A stretch of 64,000 nucleotides of DNA from Eopsaltria australis (lineage: Eukaryota > Chordata > Aves > Passeriformes > Petroicidae). The notes below the pieces were generated by a model, which was not told where the DNA came from, did not search any database, and saw only the letters and a program-made list of their open reading frames with translations. Below are positions 46,691-56,808 of the stretch, piece after piece (the stretch's first letter is position 1; every line of letters starts with the position of its first letter). The stretch is from NCBI GenBank assembly GCA_034509425.1, contig JAVTVJ010000072.1, positions 186,001-250,000 on the forward strand, read 5' to 3'. The translations under genes and the position numbers were made by a program.

Positions 46691-49598
46691 GGCCACAGCT
46701 GATTTCTTTCAATGTTATCCCAAAAATATTTATAACTATGGAACATTTCTTCTGTAAATGTTTGTTACTTTATTGTCTTTTTGCTTTTCAGCTCAATAAA
46801 GTCTAAAGCTTTTTAAAAAGCTTTTACATAGCCACACACAATTTCTGCTTTCTGAGACCTTTTCCAAATTTTTTTCTATTCTTTAACTAGTGTGGATTTT
46901 TGAGATGCAGAATTTTTTTTACAGATGCTCTACATTTTTCCAAACAGTCCTCATACTACCAGAAGCCGTTATTTTTTATCAATGTTCTAGTTTTTCTGGT
47001 TTTTCTTTTTTTTCCTGATAAATATTATAGCTAAACAATGGCTGAATAGAGCCTTTTCATGGAGGAGGAGAGAGGCAAAATTTTATAATGAAGTTACATG
47101 ATATTGAGTTTAATTGAGATGCAAAATTAACTTTTCGTTGCATATCCCTTGTATCACTTGTCTTTTTCATAAGTTAATTCAGAGCCATGATGTTCTATAT
47201 TTTACATAATTCCAGATTTTAATTAATTAACACTGTGGAAAACAGAATTGTATGGACTCCTGCAATTCATTTTAAAGTACAGTTTCACTATGAGATCAAA
47301 CACACAGCAAGTGGGCTTTCAGTGGCTTGGGATTTCACAAATCAAGGTAGGAAATAGTGCCTTTATACTTCTCAATTGGATCCTTATTTACACCTCTAAT
47401 AACTGGCTGCGATTTGTCTTAACTGGCATCAGTTAAAAAGGCCCAAAACCAGAGGAAACAATGAGAACATTTCCACATTAATTTCCTGGTATTAAACCTA
47501 CACTTATGCATTCACAGTGTTTTCATACTTATGTGCAACTTTTTTATGTCCAAACTCAGAAATCTAGTAATGAATTCAATTAATGTAGAACACAAAATGG
47601 GGAGATGAGTTTTACTATCATAAATCTGAGATTTAAGTTGCTACTGCATTTTCAAGATACCAAATTTTTAAGCTGTAACAGAATATATCATAAATATATA
47701 CAAGCTCTGTCTATGTTTTTCTAGGCACTTAAAATTCTGTGGTGCTAAAGTGAACCCAAGGAAAAGGTCCTGAAGGATCAGTGGTTCATTGACAGTGAAA
47801 AATGTAAGAGGGTAAAAAAATGTACATATGCTTATGTTAACTCAGTCTTGGACATAAAGATAAGTGTTTTATTGAATTTGCATGTAGTTCACTGTGCTGT
47901 TGAAAACCCTTTATTTCTAAAGAAATATCCTTTATAGAAAAGGAATGTGTGACCTGTGAAAGAGATGAAGATTGAGCGGTAGAGTTAGCCTGCCCTACTT
48001 TCAGTCTTATTAGCCAGTTCTTCATAAGTGACTAGTGATTTGAAGGAAGTTTGGTGATTTTGGGAAGTCTGTTGCTCAGTATTACTAGCAACAATACATG
48101 CTTGGACATGTACATGACCAACTGCAGCAACTTAACAAAACTTTTCCTTTAACTGTTCCCTTCAGATTAGATGTAGACTAGGCATGTGAAACAGGAAAGC
48201 TTCAACACACACAACTGAATCACAATTTGGAAGTTTTCCACACTGCCTATCGTATGATCATGCAGCAGGTCTGTGGAATTCTGTGAATTTGGACAGCCAT
48301 ACAGCTTCAGACAAGGTAGGAAGCTAAATGTGCTTTACTGCTCAGCATTCACCAGGTGTGGAGAGTGCCTCTTCCCTCCTAGGGAAGAGCCCCTTCCCTG
48401 AAACAATAGCCACAAGGGGACAGGTGTACAGTACAAGGATAAAGACAAGCTTTCCTGAATGCTGTGCCTCTGATCAGTTTTGAAAGATTTCTGAGATTTT
48501 AACTGAGATATGACATGAAATGTCTTAGAAATGAAGCCACAATATGCAAAGTTCTAGTGACCTCTCAGCTGGGACTTGCTGACAGGGTAAATACTATACC
48601 ATCCAGTGTGACACATGCTTTTCACTTAGATGCACTAGATGAAGTGTTGAAGTCCACCATATCCCTTTTGGTATGTCTGGCCCTGCTCACCCCCACCAGC
48701 AGACCCACAGTTTTCACAAATGAGGTAAAAAATAAAATAAAACTTTTCACTTTTAAGTACAAACTAGTTTCTCTAATAAGACAATTTCAAACTGGGGAGT
48801 CTGATTTTTCCCTCATTACTCCAATCTCACTCTGGGGTACACTTTTTGAGCTCTGAAGAGCTATTATTGATTCACATACTGGCATATATGAAGAAAAGCT
48901 AGGCCCAGAGATTGTTCTTTGCCAATGTCAGATAACATTTGAGCACTGTCACCCACTAATAATATGTGCTCACAAAAAGGTTCAGGCTGCTGGGATAATA
49001 GATAATTACAGCCACAATTGTCCAAGCAAAGAAATACCCAAATCTCCTGTAGGAAACCATGAATACATTGGGACCCATGACTACAAAATTAAATGCCTGG
49101 CTTCAATAAATATGGAAAGAAAACTTCTTAAAAGTTTAGAATATCATTAGCGTGGGATCTTTTGAAGGGTTTTTTTCCTTCTACTTTCTCCAAAGCACAC
49201 CTATTTAAGGCTCAGAACAATCCAGGGGACTGCTGCTGCAGTGTGTGGGTAGAGTTCAAAATTCAAAAGCTCTCTTAATTTCACAATGAAAGTGGAAAAT
49301 AGAATTTCTGATGATTTTTCTAACATAGTGCTTTCTTTAGGACAATGTCTAAAGGTGAAAATATTACTTCAGCAGCTTTCTATTTTTTAAAAAAACTTTT
49401 TAAATAGCCATGAAAAAGAATAATAATGGATTCTACTTTCAAGGTGAATAACATATAATCTTTTTGTTTTGTATTATAGTTCAAATACATCTGTTCATTA
49501 TTTTAGTCTTCCTCAGGGTTCCTGAAGTGATGTTTAAAATCATCAAAAGAATAGCAAAAAGAGGGACAAAAATGCAAAAAAAAAAAAAAAAAGAGGTA
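46691..49598. other. Unique AT-rich stretch
   Basis: No gene recognised. A perfect 20-bp palindrome AAAGCTTTTTAAAAAGCTTT lies at 46805-46824, right after a strong acceptor-like tract. A 17-A run (49576-49592) abuts the CR1 that follows. The frame at 48515-48856 (113 codons, + strand) is unassigned and probably chance. Confidence 0.5.
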
Positions 49599-49783
49599 TA
49601 GAATCATAGAATAGAATCATAGAAGATTCTGTGTCAAAAGGGACCTATGAAGATCATCAAGTACAACTCCTGACTTCACATGAGGCAACATAAAAGATAA
49701 ACCATGCTTCTTACAGCATTGTCCAAATGCTTCTTGAACACTGACAAACTTGAAGCCATTACCATGCCTTGGGAAGCCCATTC
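49599..49783 (-). repeat. CR1 LINE 3' end, antisense, cut off at an LTR
   Basis: It starts with reverse-complement copies of the CR1 8-base tail ('agaatcatagaatagaatcatagaagattctgtg') and continues with the CR1 3' untranslated region and end of ORF2. The minus strand still reads SLSVFKKHLDNAV, the usual last residues of CR1 ORF2. It stops abruptly near 49783 where LTR sequence begins. The missing CR1 part does not resume after the LTR. Confidence 0.85.
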
Positions 49784-50422
49784 GGGAACAGATTCCTGGC
49801 AGGGCACTTTGGAGCCATGGAAAGATGAGCCCAGGCTAGAGCAGTTTTTCTGGCAGGACTTGTGACCCTGTGGGTGACCCACATTGGAGCAAGCTGTTTT
49901 TGAAGGACTGCATCCTGTGGAAAGGGACCCAGATTAGAGCAGCTCATGAAGAACTGCAGCCTGTGGGAAGGACTCATGCTGAAAAAGTTTATGGAGAACT
50001 GTCTCCCATGGGAGGGACCCAACACTGGAGCAGGGGAAGGACTCCTCTCCCTGAGCAGCAACTTAAATGACCTGTGGTGAATTGGTCATAGCTCCCATTC
50101 CCCATGCCCCTGTGCTCCCAGTGGGAAGGAGATAGAGACCAAGAAGAAGGGTGGGTTGTGGAGAAGGTGTTGTATAAGATTTCATTCACTTCTCATTATC
50201 ATATCCTGATTTGATTGGTGATAAATGCAATTAATTTCACCAAGTTGTGTCTGTTTTGCTCGTGACAATCCCTGCCCCTTAATCAATGAATGATCTCTCT
50301 CCACCCTTATCTCAGCTCATGAATCTTTCATTCTATTTTCTCTCCCCTGTTCAGTTGCAGGGTGAGTGATAGAGCAGTTTTGGTGAGTACCTGGCATCCA
50401 GTCAGGGTCAAACCACCAGACA
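49784..50422 (+). mobile_element. ERVL-type LTR, 5'-truncated, sense
   Basis: This is the 3' part of the same avian ERVL LTR group as at 7153 and 39463, here in + orientation. It begins mid-LTR with diverged tandem units built on 'ggagcag...gaaggac...gtggga' (about 49784-50040). It passes the R region (where AATAAA is now GATAAATG near 50218) and ends 'gcatccagtcagggtcaaaccaccagaca' near 50422. The first several hundred bases of the LTR are absent, and no primer-binding site or gag follows. Truncation at the same point where the CR1 is cut suggests a deletion that joined the two. Confidence 0.82.
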
Positions 50423-53134
50423 GTCACTGTTCTACCATTGTCCCACTAGGACTCTCACCTCCTCAAAGCAAGGCTCATGTTGGTCCCAGTCCAATTTTCA
50501 CCAAAGGTGAAGCTGTGTTGGCTATTCACCTATGTCACCTTGTTCTTTGTGTGCTTCCAAGCATCTTCTGGCAGATGAGAAGGGCAAGAGCTTATTCCTG
50601 GAAACTTACCAGAAGTCAGCAGTCCAGGAGCTGCTTCTGATTCTTCCAACAAAATGTGAGAAATCTTCCTTGGAATGGGGAAGAAATTGACCAACAAAGT
50701 TATGAGAAGCTTTGCTCTTTGTAAGAACAAACAGAGCAAGGGTGCCCCTCAGACTGAACCACCACCATCTCCACATTCCAAGGCCCTCTCTCCATGGCCT
50801 CCAAGCAGTACCTAATTTGTGTAAGAAAACAGAAATTCTTTACTGTCTTGCCAGAATTGTTTTGTAATGATACCTGCACAAATCAGGCTTTCAAGTTTGC
50901 AAGAGGGAAAAATTGAAACAACATTAGAAAAAAATCTGTATTTGAAGATGATTGGGAGATACTTAGTATTGCTTATTAATTTCTTTTGTATATTACAAAG
51001 AAATGAAGAATTCTGTAGTCGCTGAGAATGATTTTTCTTCTCCACATCTTAAATAACCCACAGTTTTCATTAAAACAAAAAACCTAGGAAGTGCTCAGGG
51101 AATTTGAACTGGTATCTTTCATGCAACGGTGCACAACACTGTCAGAATCAAGTAAATGTTTATGGCTTTTGAGGATGTTGCTGGTTTTTTTTTAGATACC
51201 TTTGGTTGTTTAGATTCTGTTCTGAAAGCTGATATTTCTAGATGAGGTGAATAGAGTTACCAAGAGGTAGGCTGATGCTCATTCTTCTAGGTTAAGTGAA
51301 TTCATTTTCAGATGTCCATTTTTCCCATCATTTTTAGAGAAAATAGACAGTCTTACACTTGCTCTCTCTATACTTTTGTCTTCTTACACAGCTGCCCATT
51401 GATCAAGTAGTGCATGTACTCAGTTTCAGTAAATGAGATTTTCCATATGTTGACCTATTTTTACACTCCCGTCTTTCTAGTTACATGCTGTGGCTTGAGG
51501 AAAATTGAGTAGGACAGAGATGGAAGAAGTGATTTTAGCATTTGTTGTAAAAATTGCTACTCTTCAAAAGTACCTTGTCAAATTTTGTTTTGAAGTTGTC
51601 TGAAAAAAAAAACATTTCTCTTGAGTGTGTTCTCTCAGTCATCATTGCAATAAAATAGTAAACACCATCAGAATGGTCAATATGAATTTCAAGCGTGGCT
51701 CCCCCAACACTGACAGAAACGCTGTCAAACAAGCTGCCAAGGAAAGAGAAGGGTGTTCACATGACTGTATGCAGTAAATAGAGCCAGTTTTCTTGCCCTT
51801 CCTGCCCCTCAGTGCAGGTTCCTCCCAAAAGAAAGCACAACAGGACATCCTGAAATGCATTCTCAGGTGCAAGATATCGTTTGCGTGAACGTATTCAAAT
51901 TGCCACAAAGCAGATATAATATTATGATCGTCATTTTGATTTTACTGTTCTTATGATTCAATTATGATTTGTAGCAGTTTGCACTCAATTATGAAGTAAT
52001 GAATAGAAGGAAGATTAATTTTTTCTTTGTTGTAGAGAAATTGGGGTGTTTTAAGTAATCTCAGCACAGAGATACCTCCGTGTGTGCGTGTGTGTACAAA
52101 GACATACACACAGAGTAAGGTTGCTGCATGTGTATATTTCTGTCATTGCTACCTCTTCATCTTCTGTCTTAAAAATACAAAGGGGAAAAGAGGATCTCTT
52201 GCTTCTGCAGAGAAAGCTTCTCTCATTCTCCTAAAAGGTATAAAAGAATGACTGGGAAAAGTATATATTAGTTCATATAGGAAAATATTTAATAAAGAAA
52301 AAATAAAAACAAGCACCCAGCTCCAAGAGGATCCCCATGGCAAAGGTTCAAAAGGCAGGAAGAAAAAGACTGAGGAGTCCTCCAATTCTCTCAAAGAAGA
52401 TGACTAAGAAAGGAGAGGTTTGACTTACTTCCTCCTATCCCACCAAGTATGTAATAAGTTGACCTTTTCCAGCCTTGTCAAGGCTGGAGGAGGGATTTTC
52501 TGTTTAAGCTCTTACATGACATATGTATCAAAAGCCTAAAGCTTTGGGGGAAAAAAGTCCTGAAAGGTCAAGAAAGAGGCTGACATCTGAAGTCCTGATC
52601 AGGTATTCCTGTTCCAGTTCTGACATGAACAGCTTCCATTTAGGATGGAAGAAAAAATGGATTCATTAAGACAAGGAAGGAAGTTCAGTAACTTCCCCTG
52701 GGGTATTCTCAGGTTCAGATTCCCCATTTACCTCTTTTTTCCCTTCATTCATTCAGTAGTCAAGAAACTTGGATCTTATTCCTTCTTACCATGCTATCAT
52801 CTCTTGTTATAAAACAAAAAATTCTTTGAAAGAATAAGCTTATTCTGATATGAACTAGAGAGGACAGAGGAAGATATCTACCTGCTTTCCTTTCAAACCA
52901 CTAATCTCAGGTCACAAAACATCAAGATCTACAAGATTATCAAGTATGAAGCAGATGCTCTGCAGGTTCTTGTGCAAGGAGGAGGTTCCAAAAGAAGAAA
53001 TTTCTTATCATAAGATGAGAAAAAAAATCTTGATTGGGAGTAAGCTCAGTAATTTTGAAATTATTCTATTAAACTTTGTAATTGCTTCAGTGTGGGGTAC
53101 CAATGAACTGAAGAATTTCAGAAGGATGTTCTAA
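50423..53134. other. Unique stretch, no gene recognised
   Basis: Contents of 50423-50820 are moderately GC-rich and unassigned, with no primer-binding site or retroviral frame despite lying next to an LTR. A GT/AC patch at about 52083-52112 forms a weak inverted repeat. A possible minus-strand exon at 51666-51733 is listed separately. Remaining frames are short and unassigned. Confidence 0.5.
51666..51733 (-). other. Candidate minus-strand exon (weak)
   Basis: Read on the minus strand, a very good acceptor ('ttctctttccttggcag', AG complement at 51734-51735) is followed by a frame reading LFDSVSVSVGGATLEIHIDH then SDG. The alternating hydrophobic pattern resembles a beta-strand domain such as a laminin-G or jelly-roll fold, but I cannot name a family. 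The proposed donor (GATG|GTGTTT) is weak, and the frame stays open to about 51535 without it. The match may be chance. Confidence 0.15.
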
Positions 53135-53240
53135 GAATGGCTGGCTGTGTCAGACCAAAGCCTGCCATTGTATCTCTAACTCTGGTCAAGAATGAATACT
53201 TACTAGGAGAATAGGGCAAGTATGTGTCTGGAATATCCTC
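53135..53240 (-). repeat. Ancient CR1 fragment, antisense
   Basis: 'aagaatggctggctgtgtca' followed by 'gaccaaagcctgccattgta' matches the reverse complement of the old amniote CR1 tail ('gaatggccatactgggtcagaccaaaggtcc'). The rest to about 53240 is too decayed to align by eye. This is the same group as the fragment at 54715-55115, which lies in the opposite orientation 1.5 kb away. Confidence 0.6.
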
Positions 53241-54714
53241 CAAAGTAATTCCAATTCAAGGATCGATGTAAAAGTAGAGACAGAATTATGTTTCTGTATT
53301 TTATAGCCTTCACAAGGGATTCTTTTGTCAATGTCTTTATTCTTTCACTGATTAACCAAAAAATATCTGGTATTACATTTGTAAGAAGTGTTTTCATTAT
53401 GGAGAATCAGATCTAGCTGATGTTTTTCTACTGTTTTTATACAGTTATGAAGAAGAAAGGTGACTGTATTTATAAATGTAGTCTGATTTCAGAACACCTT
53501 GAATAATTTCTAATTATTTCACTTTGGGGGAGTTGATCTCAAAAGATATCTTGTACTCCAAGCTGGAATTTGACTCATTTTAGGTTAGCTATATTACTGG
53601 TAAACTCATTTTTTGGTAGCCGTATTCTCTGAAAGGGTCAACTTTAAAGGAATAGTAAAACCTGCTGTTTGTTAAAGGGGGGCAACATAGTCTGCAAAGT
53701 GGTTATAGTTGATAACAGAAGGAAATAATGAAAGGTTCACTTCTGGAAAGATATGTACAGTTATATTTTATGCATTACAATATTTTGGGATCAACATAGC
53801 AAGATATTAAAATATTTCATTTATAATGTTCTTGGACTTGTAGCAGTCAGAACCTGAAGGTGGTTTTCTTTCATTGCTAATTATACAGCTATATTCTCAG
53901 AGCTGAGTAGGTTTATTTTATGATTAATGCATTAGGGACTAATAATGCATTGTTTCATTGTAGCTGGACAGTTTTTAGGCCTTATTTTCTGAGGGAGTAA
54001 GCCCTTTGCAGCAATATAATTTTTATGTCCCCAAACCTGAGTTGGAATTTTATTTGTAGATGCAGCATATCCTGTGGATGCATTTTATAAAATATTTATT
54101 TTCATTCCTTTGAAAAAGCACTGACATAGATTTGATGATGCCTGTGTTTATTCAGCAGTTTGGACTGTTACTTGTGTTTTCAGAAGTTTCTTCTTAAAGG
54201 ACCTCCATTTTATATATTTGCAATTCCTGTTGTATAGATTAACCCAGGATTCCCATGAATTTGATGTCACATTAAGGTACAGTTAGACAAATGCAAGCTG
54301 TTTGTGTAACTGCAAGTGGTGTGGAGGAACTGCATATTTTTATAGTACACATCTAAGCAATAAATCTCTGATATAAGACTCAGGAAATGTTGGACATCTA
54401 TGATACATCTGGAGACAAAGGTCTGAGGCTTCATTTTTATCTTCCTGGCATTCCCACCTGCTGGTGCTTGCTCACAAGCAGTGAAGGTACCCCAGCATGG
54501 GGCATGAAGCTTGGGCTCAGAAATGGAACAGTTATGTCATAATTTCATTTGCATCTATTCCTCACAAAACAATCTCATGAACAAAGTTTAAACGAATGGC
54601 TTCTCAACATCAGATGAGTTGATGAATAATAATGAAGGACCCTAAGTGCACATACATAACAAAACAATTAAAATCTTAGTTTAGACTCTTTAAGTTGGGG
54701 TTTGGGTAATGAGA
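53241..54714. other. Unique AT-rich stretch
   Basis: No gene, repeat family or strong structure seen. Only short chance frames are present. Confidence 0.6.
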
Positions 54715-55115
54715 CAGAATTAGGCTGAGCTAGATTCAGATAAAACTGAGGAGATGGTTCTTCACACAGTAGATGGTAGAGCTGTAGACTCATTGCCTGA
54801 GAATGTTATAGGTAGTGAAAGGATACCTAGATCCAGAAATTACTGGAAAAAAGCACAATAGATAAAGCCATTTAAGGATATTAAATACAAATTGGTACCA
54901 TATATTTCACAGAAGTAATAAATATACATCCTACTGTATAAGTGCATCATATGGAAAATATTTGGCAGGGCATACATATAAAGGGGAAATGTTCTTCACT
55001 GGTTCTGATTCTTTTCTGTTTTAATCATCTCCTTGTGACCTTGTTCTATTTGAGACAGAATACCAAGCCAGATAGATCTCTATCTGGTCTAGTACATCTT
55101 ATGTTCTTTTGATGT
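54715..55115 (+). repeat. Ancient CR1 3' fragment, sense
   Basis: 'gagatggttcttcacacagt' and the following 'gagctgtagactcattgcctgagaatgtta', 'ggatacctagatccag' and 'gagacagaataccaagccag' with 'atagatctctatctggtcta...cttatgttctttt' follow the old CR1 3' region (like '...ttcacacaggg...ttgccacaggatgttg...gggctagatggacctttggtctgacccagtatggc...cttatgttct'). The order and the final 'cttatgttct' tail give sense orientation. It is strongly decayed and non-coding. Confidence 0.72.
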
Positions 55116-56233
55116 GAACACACCAAATTTAGCTGTTTGCTGTGTTAAAGTATAAAGATCTGTGGCTGGGCATATAAAGATCTGTGGCTGTCTGCAGTAT
55201 TCTGAGATGTGCAGAGGTATAGGTCTTCTGTAGGCTATAGTGAATGAGGAGGATCCAAAGTCCTTATATTTATGGATTAACATGAAAGATTTCAAGGTAT
55301 TTTTCTCTTTTGCTCTTTTTCTTTTTTTTCAGAGGGGTTTGGTGGTGAAGACTGAGGAATAGGGCAACAGAATGATCTTATTGGTAACCTGAGTTTTTGT
55401 TTTATTTTTACTATAAAAAATTGTATACCAATGAAAGAAGATGTTCATCCAGCATTCAGAAAATACAGCACTACCTGGTGGGAGAGATAAATTCCTGTTA
55501 AGGTATGTGAATTTACATTTGTATGTTCAATTTGGGAAAGTAATATTCGCACCACCTAAGTAGAAGTAGCAAGTCTTGAAAGAATATATTAGTTTAGAAT
55601 ACTTCACTGGGATGAGTAAACTCCAAGAGCACGTGTGCTTTCTGTCCTGAGTGAAAATTACTCAGAAATGGAGGGGCAGGAAAAAATGTAGAACATCTTA
55701 CTGGTATTAAAGGTAATGATTATGATGCACCAAAAATATATTTTCAGAAACCAGGAGACTGAATGACTCAGAGAGTAACTAGAGATGGGGAAAAACTCAC
55801 AGCCACTTTTGCAGACTCTGCAGATGTATTTATGTCTGTAAGATTACTGGTAAAAGTAAGACAGGATGTTATCAGAAAATCAGAGCGAGGACATAAGGCA
55901 GTTATGTGTGTGATTTTTGAATCCTTACCAGTGTGAACACAGCTGTGAAAGCCAGCCTCCCACTGATACCATGAAAATAATAGTACTACAGTCTTTGCTG
56001 GTGAACCTCCTGGACACAAAAGGTAGTACTGCATAAAGAAATGCATATATTGTCTGTAATTAAAAATCCTGACTCAATGCAAAAACGAACAATATAGTCC
56101 AGTGTTTCTAGTGGTATACTAAATTTTATTCACAGCAGGAGTGGATTTTCCAGCAAACAAAGAATAAACATGTTCCAAAACCCCTATATGCAGGGGGAAA
56201 AAACCCCACAAAAAAACACCCCAAACCCTATAA
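55116..56233. other. Unique stretch, no gene recognised
   Basis: A minus-strand frame of 92 codons (55768-56046) is unassigned. A strong plus acceptor-like tract ends near 55331 ('tttcttttttttcag') without an open frame or donor of quality. The segment 56185-56225 is A/C-rich ('aaaaccccacaaaaaaacac'). Confidence 0.5.
55151..55190. repeat. 18-bp tandem direct repeat, 22-bp period
   Basis: TATAAAGATCTGTGGCTG occurs exactly at 55151-55168 and again at 55173-55190. This looks like a local slippage duplication of unknown age. Confidence 0.92.
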
Positions 56234-56808
56234 TGACACTACCATTGAGAAAGCTAATGTCTTCACCTGTTTGAATACCATGGACTGCCAAGGAGCAGAG
56301 GCAGAGACAGAGCTCCAGATGCTCCACTGTGTGCTCCTGGAGCATGCCTTACGGAGGGTTGATAAAGAGAGAGTAAGCCAGTTGTATGTTTTTCCGCAAT
56401 CTAACAGGAACAGAGCAGGATGTTCATGTGTGGGCCCAAAGACAAAGGAAAAGGAGCACTGAGAAATTGCAAATCCCACTGACAGTGGTTTGGGGGAGGG
56501 GAAAGAAGATGAGTGGGGAACAAATTGTTCAGAGGAATATTCCATACCATGTAATATCACATCCAGCAATTAATTAGGGTAAGGAGGGTTGGGGTTTTGT
56601 CTTCCTGTATGTCCATTGCTCAGAGACTTACTGGGCATCTGCCTGCTTGTGGGAAGGATTTTCCTACATTTATAAACTACCTTTTCAGTCCCACAAGTTT
56701 TTCTGCTTTCTCTCATCCTGTCCTGTCCTTTGTCCTGCTGGAGCAAGTGGAGTAGTGAGCAAGTGGCTGTGGGGGTGTCTAGTTGCTCTCTGGGGTCAAC
56801 ACGTCACA
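56234..56808 (+). mobile_element. ERVK-like LTR, probably solo
   Basis: The 3' half ('ggttggggttttgtcttcc', 'gggcatctgcctgcttgtggg', 'cccacaagtttttctgc', 'agtgagcaagtggctgtggg', ending 'gtcaacacgtcaca' at 56808) is the R/U5 part of an avian class-II-like LTR related to the fragment at 14340-14580. The 5' half carries a U3-like region ('tgcaaatcccactgacagtggtttgggggagg'). Proposed start is TG at 56234, preceded by CTATAA (56228-56233) and matched by ATATAA (56809-56814) after the end. That is a 5-of-6 target duplication in AT-rich sequence, so the left edge is tentative. No internal retroviral sequence follows. Open frames on both strands (113 and 63 codons) are not genes. Confidence 0.68.
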
